Below, piece by piece: positions 25,714 to 35,849 of a stretch of DNA of 64,000 bases. Below the pieces are notes generated by a model that had not been told where the DNA came from, did not search any database, and saw only the letters and a list, made by a program, of their open reading frames with translations. Positions within the stretch are counted from its first letter, which is position 1, and every line of letters begins with the position of its first letter. This DNA is from Anaerolineaceae bacterium. Lineage in GTDB: Bacteria; Chloroflexota; Anaerolineae; Aggregatilineales; Phototrophicaceae. The position numbers and the translations under genes were made by a program. Location of the stretch: contig NZXX01000001.1 in NCBI GenBank assembly GCA_002702065.1, forward strand, positions 2,046,001 to 2,110,000, in the 5' to 3' direction.

Positions 25714-27052
25714 TCAAATCAAGTACTTTTTCCCCGATGATGCGATCTGCCGCAATAACCTGAAGCGTATCCTGATGAAGATTGCCGCTGGAATCCACAT
25801 AACTTGCGCGGTAGATGCCGGGGGTGGACCGTGTATAGCGGGCCGCATTCCAGGTCAGCGATTCACTTTCGACGGTGAGCGCACTAGGCGCGCCGGTACT
25901 CTCAAACGGGACATGGGTTCCATCCGGGCACGTTAATTGTGCCGTATCCCAGGCAAAATTCCATTGTCCAGCCAGCGGCACACCAGCAGGTTCCGCGCGG
26001 GGTGCAGGGGCATCAACCGGACGGTCAAGCAGCTCCAGGGGCAGGGATTGCAATACTTCAACGTCATACGGCGAAGGGTCTGATGGAACATCTGTGGCTG
26101 CCAGATCACTGTCGAGTGGCACATTGATCTGCATTCCACTGACGACGGTTCGGGTGTCATCATTGGCGGTCACCCGTGCTTCACCCTCCAGGACATTTAT
26201 TGTGAGTTCGCCGTCCGGCTGCGCCTGCACATAAGCGGTCGCCTGCATTTCAATCACCACTTCATCCAGCCAGATCGAAATGGCGGCGACGCCTTCAGGG
26301 GTTTGAATGAGCAACCCGCTGTTTGGGGCCTGCGCACATGGTGCATCATTAGCCCCTGCGCGAAAGTAGAACGCCTGCATGGGGCCGAATTGGGCCAGTA
26401 CATCATCTTCCAGGCTGGCTGGCGTGACGGCTGCAAGGGATTCTATGTCGCCGTCGAGTATGACCAGATCGGACCTTACCCATCCGTTGTGGTCGGATAG
26501 ATTGATGCGAAGCCAGCTATTATCTTGCAGGCGGCCATTCGCAGTGATCTCATCGTCTGCACTTAGCGAAGTCAGCATGCGGCTGCTGGTCGAGGGCTGC
26601 GCACGGACAATCGCGGGTTCATTGGCCTGACCGGGTAAGAATCGGGTGGCGTCGTTCAATTCTGCGTCGCCGAACAGGAGAATCTGTACTTCAGGATTAT
26701 TGTCTGCCTGCTGGGCCAACTTAGCTTCTATCTGCATCATGACAACACCCCAGCGCCCTGCATCGGCGTCAAAGGCGCTCAGGCGCAGGCTCTGAACCTC
26801 GACGACATCCACAATGTCGCCCGGTTCGTCAAAGCCAAAGTTGACGAGGCCTGTGCGGGGTTGCGCATCCAGCACCAGATGTCCGTAGCAAATCTGATTC
26901 AGATCCGTATCTTCGCATCGCTGGCCCGTTAGTGTAATCGCCGTTCGGACCACTGTCGGGCAGTCATTTGGCTGTTCGGTGGTTTGTGCCATTGTTGTCT
27001 GGCTGATCGCCATGAGCACGATAATCAACAGAAGTGGCTTCCAGTAAGTCAT
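25643..27052 (-). CDS. Secreted SH3b-domain protein of unknown function
   Basis: 469 residues with a signal peptide (LLLIIVLMAISQTTMAQ). A bacterial SH3-like module is visible at about 145-200 (VRAQPSTSSRMLTSL...NGWVRSDLV). It is followed by a segment resembling FecR-like domains (ELTINVLEGEARVTANDDTRTVVSGMQ) and a beta-rich C-terminus. The start directly abuts the stop of the kinase-nSTAND-WD40 gene (TAAATG), so the two are translated together. A role as secreted sensor or output of that kinase is inference. Its last 71 bp overlap the end of the convergent LPVTG-protein gene. Confidence 0.72.
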   Translation of the reverse strand: MTYWKPLLLIIVLMAISQTTMAQTTEQPNDCPTVVRTAITLTGQRCEDTDLNQICYGHLVLDAQPRTGLVNFGFDEPGDIVDVVEVQSLRLSAFDADAGRWGVVMMQIEAKLAQQADNNPEVQILLFGDAELNDATRFLPGQANEPAIVRAQPSTSSRMLTSLSADDEITANGRLQDNSWLRINLSDHNGWVRSDLVILDGDIESLAAVTPASLEDDVLAQFGPMQAFYFRAGANDAPCAQAPNSGLLIQTPEGVAAISIWLDEVVIEMQATAYVQAQPDGELTINVLEGEARVTANDDTRTVVSGMQINVPLDSDLAATDVPSDPSPYDVEVLQSLPLELLDRPVDAPAPRAEPAGVPLAGQWNFAWDTAQLTCPDGTHVPFESTGAPSALTVESESLTWNAARYTRSTPGIYRASYVDSSGNLHQDTLQVIAADRIIGEKVLDLISPVCTLNVGFQLQLASVAGVEE

Positions 27053-30000
27053 TTAACTTCCCTTCAGGACCGGGCACGTTGTAAGTGGGGTGGGTGGTTG
27101 GTCTGTGAAATACTGCCGCTGCTCGTCGGAGCGCAGGTTGCGATTCGCAATTTGGCAGGCGCGATTTTTCCACGCTCTCAGGCTGGTGGCCCACGCTATC
27201 ACGTTCCCATCGCGTCCACCGGAATACAGGTGGCTACCATCGATGTTGAATGCCAGCGTATTTACCCAGTCTGTGTGCCCGACAAAGGGTTGGCCTATTG
27301 GGGCGCGCTGCTGGACATCCCACAGAATAATGGATTGATCGCCGCTGGCCGATGCCAGCATGGTGCCATCCGGACTGAATTTTACATCCATCACCCAGTT
27401 TTCATGTCCTGTTAGCGGCTCGCCGGACTGCTGCCAGCCGGTAGCTGCCTCTGACCATAAGCGGATCGTCGCATCTCGGCTTGAACTGGCCAGTAGTGTA
27501 CCGTCTGGACTGAAGGCCACACTGCGGACGCCATCGGTGTGACCGATGAGATTGTCGACAAGCGCACCCGTGCTGACATCCAATAAATGAATGCTCCGGT
27601 CGCGGCTGCCAGTCGCCAGTAACTGACCGTCCGGATGATAGGCAAGGCTCAGAACGCGGTCGGTATGGCCCGTGAGCAAGGTTGGTTCTTGTTGCCAGTC
27701 GGACGATTCCGCGACCGCCCACAAATACACCGTTCCGGTATTATCCCCTATAGCGATCTCCTGCCCATCCGGGCGGAACGTGACTGAGAACACACTGTCG
27801 CGTATCTGGAAAGTATGCAGTATTTCGCCTGTTTCCACATGCCAGATGATGACCGTTTGATCCAGACTGCCAGATGCCAGCCAGGGCTTTGTAGGATGAA
27901 AGGCCAGCGCGGTGACCTGATTCGTATGTCCATTTAGTATTTGAAACTCGGATTGATCTTCCTGCAACTGAACATGGATCGAAAAGTCGGTTTGTAATCC
28001 CCCCGCTGTGGCCATGAATTTGCCCTGATGATCGCTGGTGCTCGCCAGCACTTGCTCGTCCTGTTGGTCGATTATCTGGCCCAGACCCGGTTGTGGCTGT
28101 AGATCCCACAGGTAAACCGATGCATCTGTGCCGCCGGATGCGACCGTTTGCTGATCGGGGCTGATCGCAATATCCCAGATGGTCTGGCCACCAGGTGTCT
28201 GCCAGCCATCGAGCAGGGTCCCACCGGCAGCGTCCCAGAGGAGTATAAGTCCGTCAGCTCCACCGGAAACAAGCATCGATGATTGCGGCAAGAACTGTAA
28301 TGAGCGTACCCAGGTTGTATGACCCAGAAGGGGCCTTGTTAATGGCTGGCGGGTTTGCATATCCCATACACGGATGGCGTTATCGGCACTGCCGGACGCC
28401 AGCCAGCGGCCATCTGACGAGAAAGCCAGCGAGAATATCCAGTTGGTATGGCCTTCCAGACTGCCGAGCGGGTCCAGGGTCTGACTATCCCACAATCTGA
28501 TGGAGTTATCGGCGCTACCCGTTGCCAATATAGTTCCATCCGGGGTATAGGCGATCGTGTAGATGGTGTCATCGTGTGCTTGTGTGGTCGCTACCGGTTC
28601 GCCCGTTTCAGCGTCCCAAAGGCGCAATATGCCGCCGGCGCCGGCGGATGCTATAAAGTCTCCATCCGGGCTGAAAACAGCAGACCAGACTGTGTCGGAA
28701 TGCCCGGTTAGCGGCTGGCTCTCGATCGAATCTTGACCCATTTTCCACAAGATAAGGCTGCCATCTTCTGCGCCACTGACCAGATATGGACTGTCCGGAT
28801 GAAAAGAAACCGTGTTGACCCATGCCCGATGACCCGTGAGCGGTGGATAAGCTTCCTGTTTTGTCAGGGTATCCCATATATGGATACTGCCATCTCTGCT
28901 GGCCGACGCAATCTGATCACCATGTGGGCTATAGGCAACGTCGCGAATCCAGTCTGTGGGGCCACTGAGGATCGTATTTAGGCGAGGGACATTTTGCAGC
29001 AGCGTTAACAAGCTGTTGCGCGCTTGAAAGGTATCGGCGGTGTTGAAGGATTCCAGGGCAAGCAGCAAGGATAAATCGACTTTGTCGGCAACCATGAGCG
29101 CTGAAGCCGCCAGTTCTCGGGAGCGTGCGATCTGTGCTGCGTGATCCGCTCTTGACTGTTCGGCAATGGCGGTCGCCTCTGAATAGGCTGCTGCCTCGCG
29201 GGCTCTTTCGGCTTCGTTGCGTTGGATAGTCGCATTCAGCGTCGCAAAGGCAAATAACAGGCAAAGCAAAATCAGTGTCGATACAAAAATACGATTTCGC
29301 CAGCGGGCACGTGTGCGTCGTCTGATGCTGGCCTCGATATACGCTTGTTCCGTGTCGTCCAGCGCCAGGGTGGTAGCCCGGGGAAGTGCTTCGAACTGTG
29401 CAAGGCGTGCGCCTTCAGCCAGAAAGCTGGTATCCCGGTTGGCATTGGTCCACATGGTTGTTGCTGCCGTCAACTGCTGCAAAGCGCGAAGATTGTCAAT
29501 GTTCTCTTCCAGCCACGCATGAAGCTTATCCCATTTTCGGATCAGGGCCTCATGCGCAAGCTCAATCGTCGGTTCGCGTGTAGTCGGGTCACGATCAAAT
29601 GTCAGCAGACGGGATGCGCCAAACGTATCAATGACCGATTGAACAACGGCTTCCTGTGTATTTGCAGACACCAGCTCAGATTGTTTCGCCCGGCGTCGCG
29701 TATAGTCCATGTCTTCAGTCAGGTTTACCAAACGGAGGAAAATCTGTTGTGCGACGGATTGATGCTGTGCATCCAGCTGATCGTAGAGCTGGTTTGCCCG
29801 CCGGGCCAATGCCCCCGATATGCCGCCGGTTGTTTCATACGCATGCCGCGTGAGCTGACTTTTCTCGCGACGCTCAAACAGCTCTGTCAGCATGAATTGA
29901 AGCTGGGGCAAAGCGCCGGGTTGGTCACGGATATCGGCAATGATGCGTTGAACCAGTCCCTCTTCCAGACTGAGCCCGGCTTGCTGCGCAGGTCTGACAA

Positions 30001-31603
30001 TGGCTGCCTCCAGTTCAGCGGACGACAGGGGCAGGACAACCTCCGTATGTTTGCGAATCAGCTCGCCGAAGCCTGCATAGAGCAAAGGACGATCATAAAA
30101 ATCAGCACGCAGGGCAATGATGAGCCGCAGTCGACTGTTCGGATCGTTGAGTGTTTCGTAGAGCATCGTCAAAAAATGGGACCGTGTATGCTCGTCAGTG
30201 GTTAATGTGAAAAGCTCTTCAAACTGGTCAACAAACAGAATAACGCCGGTGTCATGATTGGGCAGGATATTCTGAAGGGTCTGAGTCAGGGATGATGAGT
30301 TGGACAACTGATCGGTGAGGTTCTCGACCGGTTTGCTGGCGACCTTGAGCAGGGCGTTTTTCAGTTCCTCCAGTGGATTTGTTCCAGGAGTCATATCTGT
30401 AATAAACCACTGCTTCCAGTGGGGAACACGCCCACTGCGGATTGCAGGAATCACACCGGCGCGGATTACGCTCGATTTACCGCTGCCACTTGGTCCTACG
30501 ACAGCGACGAATTTGCCAGCATTGTCGGTGTCGGTAAAACGGCTCAGAATGGAGTCGACAAGTGATTCCCTGCCAAAGAAATCGCTGGCATCCGCTTCCT
30601 GAAATGCACGCAGGCCCTTGTACGGGTTGAGTGGTCCGGCCAGCAAGAGATCAATAGCATCCAGGTCGATGATACGCGTGATGGTTGGCGGTGGGCTGGA
30701 TACATTACCTGCGGTGTCCGGATCGGCCTGCGCATCATACATATCATCAACGACCGTATGCAGTGCTTCCATCATCTCGACTATTGACGCGTAACGCACA
30801 TCAGGGTCTTTGGCGGTGGCTTTCCACAAAACAATATTCAACTTGTCCGGCAGTTCTGGGCGTATCTTTTGTAAGTCCGGAAGCTGGGTGCTGAGTTGAT
30901 GCCGCAGCAGTTCGATGACACTGCCTGCGCCAAAAGGCTGCTGACCGCACAACATTTCGTAGATGACGATACCCAGGCTGTAGATATCTGTTTTGGGTGT
31001 GATGGTGCTCCGCTTGATCTGCTCTGGCGAAATATAGGCTGGAGACCCTCTTACGCTTGTGGAGACGGTCGATTCGGATAAATCCACACCTTTTTCAAGG
31101 TCTTTCGCCAGACCAAAATCGGTCAGGTACGCGTTGCCTTCCTCATCCAGCAGTATATTGGCAGGCTTAATGTCCTGATGAATGATGTTCTTCTGATGGG
31201 CTGCCGCGAGTCCACTGGCAATCTGGTCGATGGTTTTTAGAGCCATGTCCAGCGGCCAGGGTTTGTTGAGCACCGGCATCAGGCTGCCGCCGCGTAACCA
31301 GCGCATGACCAGAAAAGCGCCTTCCGGGTCGCGCCAGTAGTCATACAGCGGCACGATGTGCAGGTGTTCAAGGCGTGCGATGAGTTGGGCTTCTGCTTCA
31401 AAACTACGGATAAAGTCCGGGTTATTTGCGTAAACCGGGAGGATGGCTTTGATGACGACATCACGTTTGACGATGGGTTGGTGGGCGCGGTAGACGATGC
31501 CAAACCCGCCTTCGCCAATGCGCTCCTGAATCTGGTAGCCTCTTACCGATTTACCACTGAATTCTTCCACAATCTCTGCCTGATCCTCGCCAAGATGGGA
31601 CAC
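27053..31603 (-). CDS. Ser/Thr protein kinase fused to nSTAND ATPase and WD40 repeats
   Basis: 1516 residues from a GTG preceded by AAAAGG. The kinase domain (about 20-290) has the Gly loop GEGGFG (30-35), Lys52, Asp144 in HQDIKPAN (Arg of HRD replaced by Gln) and DFG at 162-164. The nSTAND NTPase begins NPYKGLRAF (near 330) with P-loop GPSGSGKSS. A coiled region and a membrane helix (RIFVSTLILLCLLFAFATL) precede about 14 WD40 repeats filling the C-terminal 600 residues. In this orientation the WD40 propeller(s) would lie outside the membrane and the kinase inside, if the helix spans it. Such fusions are signalling or defence-type sensors; the stimulus is unknown. Confidence 0.9.
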   Translation of the reverse strand: MSHLGEDQAEIVEEFSGKSVRGYQIQERIGEGGFGIVYRAHQPIVKRDVVIKAILPVYANNPDFIRSFEAEAQLIARLEHLHIVPLYDYWRDPEGAFLVMRWLRGGSLMPVLNKPWPLDMALKTIDQIASGLAAAHQKNIIHQDIKPANILLDEEGNAYLTDFGLAKDLEKGVDLSESTVSTSVRGSPAYISPEQIKRSTITPKTDIYSLGIVIYEMLCGQQPFGAGSVIELLRHQLSTQLPDLQKIRPELPDKLNIVLWKATAKDPDVRYASIVEMMEALHTVVDDMYDAQADPDTAGNVSSPPPTITRIIDLDAIDLLLAGPLNPYKGLRAFQEADASDFFGRESLVDSILSRFTDTDNAGKFVAVVGPSGSGKSSVIRAGVIPAIRSGRVPHWKQWFITDMTPGTNPLEELKNALLKVASKPVENLTDQLSNSSSLTQTLQNILPNHDTGVILFVDQFEELFTLTTDEHTRSHFLTMLYETLNDPNSRLRLIIALRADFYDRPLLYAGFGELIRKHTEVVLPLSSAELEAAIVRPAQQAGLSLEEGLVQRIIADIRDQPGALPQLQFMLTELFERREKSQLTRHAYETTGGISGALARRANQLYDQLDAQHQSVAQQIFLRLVNLTEDMDYTRRRAKQSELVSANTQEAVVQSVIDTFGASRLLTFDRDPTTREPTIELAHEALIRKWDKLHAWLEENIDNLRALQQLTAATTMWTNANRDTSFLAEGARLAQFEALPRATTLALDDTEQAYIEASIRRRTRARWRNRIFVSTLILLCLLFAFATLNATIQRNEAERAREAAAYSEATAIAEQSRADHAAQIARSRELAASALMVADKVDLSLLLALESFNTADTFQARNSLLTLLQNVPRLNTILSGPTDWIRDVAYSPHGDQIASASRDGSIHIWDTLTKQEAYPPLTGHRAWVNTVSFHPDSPYLVSGAEDGSLILWKMGQDSIESQPLTGHSDTVWSAVFSPDGDFIASAGAGGILRLWDAETGEPVATTQAHDDTIYTIAYTPDGTILATGSADNSIRLWDSQTLDPLGSLEGHTNWIFSLAFSSDGRWLASGSADNAIRVWDMQTRQPLTRPLLGHTTWVRSLQFLPQSSMLVSGGADGLILLWDAAGGTLLDGWQTPGGQTIWDIAISPDQQTVASGGTDASVYLWDLQPQPGLGQIIDQQDEQVLASTSDHQGKFMATAGGLQTDFSIHVQLQEDQSEFQILNGHTNQVTALAFHPTKPWLASGSLDQTVIIWHVETGEILHTFQIRDSVFSVTFRPDGQEIAIGDNTGTVYLWAVAESSDWQQEPTLLTGHTDRVLSLAYHPDGQLLATGSRDRSIHLLDVSTGALVDNLIGHTDGVRSVAFSPDGTLLASSSRDATIRLWSEAATGWQQSGEPLTGHENWVMDVKFSPDGTMLASASGDQSIILWDVQQRAPIGQPFVGHTDWVNTLAFNIDGSHLYSGGRDGNVIAWATSLRAWKNRACQIANRNLRSDEQRQYFTDQPPTPLTTCPVLKGS

Positions 31604-31726
31604 TAGCCTTTTGTTACCGCAGTTATGTCAAATCTCGACGAAATGTGTTAAAGTTACGTAATCGTTTGTTTTTCGACTGATTTTTGCTTGATTTGAATAA
31701 GTCCGGCCATTACATTCACGTCGAGA

Positions 31727-33742
31727 ATGTACCGGCGAATGGATAGTCCGTTCATGAAATCCACGCAGCAATCCAAACATATTTTCATAAAACGCGTACT
31801 GAATATTGTTGCCTGGGTTTGTGTATCCAGCATGCTGTTTCAAAGCCCGATGGTGCAGAGTGCAGTCAATAGTGATGAAGCACCACCTGCCCAAGACCAG
31901 CCTGAGATCGACGGGTTATCTGACACGCAGGAAAATGTAACCTCAAGCGATGAGGAGATCAAGATACCTGTTTGTCTGTGCCCGCCCGACAACCCGGACG
32001 TCTGGCATGAACTGGAGGTTGATAAGGCGGAGTTTGATCGCTACGCCAGCCTCGGCTATATCAAAGGGTATTGCCCACCGTTTCGGCCCAGTAAAACGCC
32101 GAAGCCAACATCCACCCCAGAACCGACTCATGCACCAACAAGCACACCGACCCCCAAGCCCCCTAAAACGCCGACATTTACGCCAACCGTGACGTTCACT
32201 GCGACAGCGGCTGCCACCCTGACGTGGACCCCAACGGCCACGCCTACTGAAACTGCAACGGTCACACCGTCAGAGACGCTTACTGCCACACCAACCGAGA
32301 CCCAGACCGCCACGGTAACTGCCAGTGCGACTGAAACGGCGACACCGTCGCTGACTTATACAGCGACAGCCACCGAGAGTTTAACACCAACCGCAACGCT
32401 CACAAATACGCTTACGCCGACCGCGACAGCCACCGCGACACAAAGTCCAACAATGACTTCCACGCTAACCCCTACGCTGACCGCGACTGCCACGTCAACA
32501 GGCACCGTGACCCCAACGGATACATTGACGCCAACAGCTACCCCCACCGCGACATTAACGCCGTCGCAAACCTTGACCGCTACAGCAACGGCGACGCCTA
32601 CTCTGACGCAGACACCAAGTGTTACGGCCAGCCCAAGCCCAACCCTGACACCTACACCAACCAGTTTGCCAACAAGCACGAATACACCAACCGCGACAAA
32701 CACGCCGACGCTCACCCCGACGAGCACACCAGAGGGATGCGATTTCAGTGTTTCAGCAGGTGATGTTTACGGTCCTGCCGGATTGGTCGCTGCCATCAAT
32801 CAGGCCAATCAGGACGCTGCGGCAGATACGATTTGCCTGGCCCCCGGCGCCTATGTGCTGTCAGTGGTCGATTCAATGAATACGGGGCTGCCTGCTATTA
32901 CGACACCCATCGAGATTCAGGGGAACGGCGCGGCATTGATTCGTGAACAGAGTGCGCCGGCATTTCGTATATTCCGCGTTACTGCCGGTGGGCAACTGGT
33001 GCTGAATACGGTATCTGTGAGTGGTGGTAGTCTGAGTGGCGCTGATGGGGGGGCTATCCATAATGCATCAGGAACGGTGGTCCTTGTAAACAGCCTGATT
33101 ACGGGGAATGCAGCGCGCAGCGGCGGGGCGATTTATAACGAGAATGGCGCTGTCTCCGTAAATAACTCGGATATTTTGTCGAACAGCGCGTCCACCGCCA
33201 GTGGGGGTGGCATCCTCAATATCGGCCTGAACAGTGTGCTGATTCTCACGGACAGCACCATCGGCGATAATAACGCGAGTACAGGCGGCGGCATTTATAA
33301 TTCGAATGGTGCCATATCCGCCACCGGCAGCTCGATTAGCGATAATAGTGCGACCAGTGCTGGTGGCCTGTTTAACAGCGACTTCGGCGTCGTCGAGATC
33401 ACGGGCAGCGCGGTTGCAAACAATACCTCGCTGGTGTTTGGGGGTGGGGTGGCAGCTACAGGGGCATCGCTGACCATCAATAACAGCTGCCTCGTGAACA
33501 ACGTATCTCCGATGGGCAGTGGCATCGTTAATCTGAATACGGAGCCGGGTTCGGCGCCGATCAACGCAGAAATGGATTGGTGGGGGGCAGCGAACGGCCC
33601 CTCCGGGGATGGTCCCGGCAGTGGGGACGCTGTATCCGGCAATATTGATTACACGCCGTTCCTTACGGCGCCGCCTGCTTTTTGCCCGCCAGCAAGCCCA
33701 GGCCTGTTTAGTTTGATCATGAGCCTGTTTCGCATGAACTGA
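31727..33742 (+). CDS. Secreted Thr/Pro-rich beta-helix protein
   Basis: 671 residues; starts at 31739 or 31754 are also possible. A signal-like hydrophobic segment (about 27-45, [17 protein letters not shown]) leads to a ~60-residue globular part with CLCPPDNP. A ~215-residue tract of Thr, Pro, Ala and Ser follows (about 120-336). The C-terminal ~330 residues are parallel beta-helix with [14 protein letters not shown] turns like those of polymorphic outer-membrane-type proteins. The end [12 protein letters not shown] has no sortase motif. It is probably an exported surface or matrix protein. It is divergent from the kinase gene across 123 bp. Confidence 0.78.
   Translation: MYRRMDSPFMKSTQQSKHIFIKRVLNIVAWVCVSSMLFQSPMVQSAVNSDEAPPAQDQPEIDGLSDTQENVTSSDEEIKIPVCLCPPDNPDVWHELEVDKAEFDRYASLGYIKGYCPPFRPSKTPKPTSTPEPTHAPTSTPTPKPPKTPTFTPTVTFTATAAATLTWTPTATPTETATVTPSETLTATPTETQTATVTASATETATPSLTYTATATESLTPTATLTNTLTPTATATATQSPTMTSTLTPTLTATATSTGTVTPTDTLTPTATPTATLTPSQTLTATATATPTLTQTPSVTASPSPTLTPTPTSLPTSTNTPTATNTPTLTPTSTPEGCDFSVSAGDVYGPAGLVAAINQANQDAAADTICLAPGAYVLSVVDSMNTGLPAITTPIEIQGNGAALIREQSAPAFRIFRVTAGGQLVLNTVSVSGGSLSGADGGAIHNASGTVVLVNSLITGNAARSGGAIYNENGAVSVNNSDILSNSASTASGGGILNIGLNSVLILTDSTIGDNNASTGGGIYNSNGAISATGSSISDNSATSAGGLFNSDFGVVEITGSAVANNTSLVFGGGVAATGASLTINNSCLVNNVSPMGSGIVNLNTEPGSAPINAEMDWWGAANGPSGDGPGSGDAVSGNIDYTPFLTAPPAFCPPASPGLFSLIMSLFRMN
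32081..32735 (+). repeat. Low-complexity Thr/Pro/Ala coding tract
   Basis: Within the beta-helix protein gene, about 650 bp encode an irregular succession of TPT, TAT and TPS units. Codons vary (aca, acg, acc), so the DNA repeat is degenerate and the tract looks selected at protein level. It probably forms an extended, perhaps glycosylated, stalk. Confidence 0.8.
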
Positions 33743-33754
33743 TGTGCGCTTGCA

Positions 33755-33798
33755 TAAAAAAGACATGCCGTAAACTGAATCTGCGTTTTGGCATGTCT
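33755..33798 (-). terminator. Rho-independent terminator after the RraA-like gene
   Basis: Read on the minus strand, a perfect 9-bp stem (33790-33798 with 33761-33769) surrounds a 20-nt loop and is followed by a T-tract (complement of 33756-33760). It lies 30 bp past the stop at 33828 and ends the diol-dehydratase operon. There is no T-tract on the plus side, so it is directional. Confidence 0.75.
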
Positions 33799-33827
33799 CC
33801 TGTCCGTTATTGGTGGATTACTGTTGC

Positions 33828-34637
33828 CTAGCTGTTTTGCTTCAGCCAATCCTGGTAATCCGCTTCGATGTGTTCTTCCCAGGCGCGATCAATTTCGCCC
33901 GGCGTGTACTTGCCTTCATCCAGACGCTGCTTGCCAAAGCGGTCACGGGTGCGGATATCTTCGGACCGTTCGACGACTTCCTGCGCAAGATGAGCCGGGA
34001 TAAAGATGACACCTGTAGGGGTGCCCAGTACGACATCACCGGGCAGGACTGTCGTGTTGGCAATCCGAATCGGGATATTGATACCGGCCAGCGTCGTATC
34101 CAAAATGGCTGTTGGATCCAGGCCGCGGCAGAAGATCACGCATTCTTCCAGAGTCATAATGCCCTGATAATCGCGAATGCCGCCATCGATCACGGCGCCA
34201 GCACGGGTGCGGGCCTGCAATGATGTCGACAGATTGTCCCCGACAAAGGTGCCATCCTTGATTTTGCCAAACATGTCTACGACCATCACGTCGCCATGTT
34301 CCAGCGTGTCGATGGCCCATGAATTCTGCCCACCAATACGACCGTCCTGCTGACCCTGTTCGGCAACCACCTCATGCAAATCCGGTCGGTGGGGCAGCAT
34401 CATCGCCGTGACAGCTCTACCCACCAGAATCTTTTCTGGATGAGTTACGAACCAGTTGCCTTCAAACTGCCGGTCATAACCGTGCTTGCGCAGCACGCCC
34501 CATGCTTCTTCGGTGGTGACAAGTCGCATACGGTCGAGCAGGTCATCCGAGACCAGTGGTCTGCCCTTGTTGTCGCGTTCCCCCTGCCATAAACGGGTAA
34601 GTTCGCGTACTGCCTCCGGGAGATTCTCGATGTGCAT
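33828..34637 (-). CDS. RraA-family aldolase/lyase-like protein
   Basis: 269 residues from the ATG at 34637, with AAGGAA upstream; the longer reading to 34673 overlaps the previous gene. The RraA core is visible in VGDNLSTSLQARTRAGAVIDGGIRDYQGI, with the conserved Arg-Asp and the preceding Gly-rich loop. This is the pattern of 4-hydroxy-4-methyl-2-oxoglutarate aldolase/oxaloacetate decarboxylase. The protein is longer than the ~160-230 residues usual for RraA, with N-terminal (~60 residues) and C-terminal helical extensions. It is last in the diol dehydratase operon, so a lyase acting on a 2-oxoacid or its hydrate is plausible. Confidence 0.8.
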   Translation of the reverse strand: MHIENLPEAVRELTRLWQGERDNKGRPLVSDDLLDRMRLVTTEEAWGVLRKHGYDRQFEGNWFVTHPEKILVGRAVTAMMLPHRPDLHEVVAEQGQQDGRIGGQNSWAIDTLEHGDVMVVDMFGKIKDGTFVGDNLSTSLQARTRAGAVIDGGIRDYQGIMTLEECVIFCRGLDPTAILDTTLAGINIPIRIANTTVLPGDVVLGTPTGVIFIPAHLAQEVVERSEDIRTRDRFGKQRLDEGKYTPGEIDRAWEEHIEADYQDWLKQNS

Positions 34638-34665
34638 AAAGTTCCTTTTCTGTAATATTGAGGTA

Positions 34666-35427
34666 TTAGTCAAAATGGGCGGTGATGCCGCCGTCTACCA
34701 GCACATCACTGCCTGTCATGTAGGACGATTCGTCCGATGCCAGAAACTGGACAACGCGTGCGATCTCGTCCGGCTGACCAACGCGACCCAGCGGGATTCG
34801 CGGAACAAGCGGGTGCTGATCTTCGGGTACATCGCCCCAGTTTTCCATCAGCATCGGGGTGGCAATGGCACCTGGCAAGATGCAGTTCACGCGGATGCCA
34901 TGTGGGGCGCATTCCAGCGCCATTGCGCGGGTGAGCGACACGACCGCCCCTTTGGTTGCGACATAGGGGGTGTTGCCCGGTGCGGTTACGCGGGCATGGG
35001 CCGACGCGATATGGATGATGCTGCCGCTGCCGTGCTCCGTCATGATTGGGATACAGCGACGTGATGTCAGGTACAGGCTGCGCAGGTTCACGGCGATCAC
35101 CTGATCCCATTCAGCGTGATCATATTCGTGCAGCAGCTTGTAGATCGCCATCGCAGCATTGTTGACGAGCACATCAACGGTGCCGAAACGGTCAACAGCT
35201 TGTTCGACGACGCTGTCGACGTCGGTTTGCGACGCGACATCGCAGCGAACAAAGTAGGCGTCTTTCCCCTCTGAAGTGATTTCGTCGGCGACGGCTTGCC
35301 CGGTTTCATCGTTGATGTCCGCGAGGACAACTTGGGCGCCTTGCCGAGCGAAACGCAGCGCCGTTGCTTTGCCAATCCCCTGGGCAGCGCCAGTGATGAT
35401 GGCAACTTTGCCTTCCAGTACAGTCAT
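34666..35427 (-). CDS. SDR-family oxidoreductase
   Basis: 253 residues from the ATG at 35427, with AGGA nine bases upstream; a TTG at 35433 is also in frame. TGAAQGIGKATA, NNAA, the Ser region IIHIASAHARV and the YVATKGA catalytic motif define a classical SDR, and QPDEIARVVQFLASDESSYMTG completes the fold. It probably oxidises or reduces a hydroxy/keto group of the substrate or product of the diol dehydratase encoded just upstream. Confidence 0.88.
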   Translation of the reverse strand: MTVLEGKVAIITGAAQGIGKATALRFARQGAQVVLADINDETGQAVADEITSEGKDAYFVRCDVASQTDVDSVVEQAVDRFGTVDVLVNNAAMAIYKLLHEYDHAEWDQVIAVNLRSLYLTSRRCIPIMTEHGSGSIIHIASAHARVTAPGNTPYVATKGAVVSLTRAMALECAPHGIRVNCILPGAIATPMLMENWGDVPEDQHPLVPRIPLGRVGQPDEIARVVQFLASDESSYMTGSDVLVDGGITAHFD

Positions 35428-35450
35428 ATTCAATAATCCTTTATGTTTAT

Positions 35451-35849
35451 TCAGGCTTCGCGGCGCAGCAACCCGCGGCTGCGATAGGCGTTGGCCGCTT
35501 CGCGAACAAATTGGCTTGTTGTTGATGCGTGGTAAACGGTTTCGAGCCTGTCAGCCAGGGCAAGCAATGTGTCATAACTGGCGCGGCCCGGACGCAATAA
35601 GTCGTACATCTTCAACAGTTCATCGTTGGGAACTGCGGTCAGTTCCGCCGCACGTGTGAGGTTCGCCGCAAGCTGGGTGTACCCGGCCTCACGGGCAACC
35701 TGCGCCTGGGCGCGCAAGGTATCGGCGCTGATACGTAAGTCGGCATCCGCTAGTTCATCAGCGTTCTCCAGTGTAATTTCCTCGATCGCACGGCCACTGC
35801 CTGCATACAGCGAATCCGGCTCGTTTTGCAGCAGGGGGTATTTGCTCAT
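35451..35849 (-). CDS. B12-dependent diol/glycerol dehydratase, small subunit
   Basis: 132 residues. The start MSKYPLLQNEPDSLYAGSGRAIEEITLENA and the LRISADTLRAQAQVAREAGY...LLRPGRAS segments follow the PduE/DhaG pattern. The ATG at 35849 shares an ATGA with the stop of the fused large-medium subunit gene, so subunits are made in fixed ratio. The five residues encoded before it in a longer reading are not used. Confidence 0.88.
   Translation of the reverse strand: MSKYPLLQNEPDSLYAGSGRAIEEITLENADELADADLRISADTLRAQAQVAREAGYTQLAANLTRAAELTAVPNDELLKMYDLLRPGRASYDTLLALADRLETVYHASTTSQFVREAANAYRSRGLLRREA

Noticed and set aside
32081..32735. Repetitive DNA that could look like a CRISPR array or minisatellite
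   Set aside because: No regular repeat-spacer period; it is an in-frame Thr/Pro-rich coding tract with varied codons.
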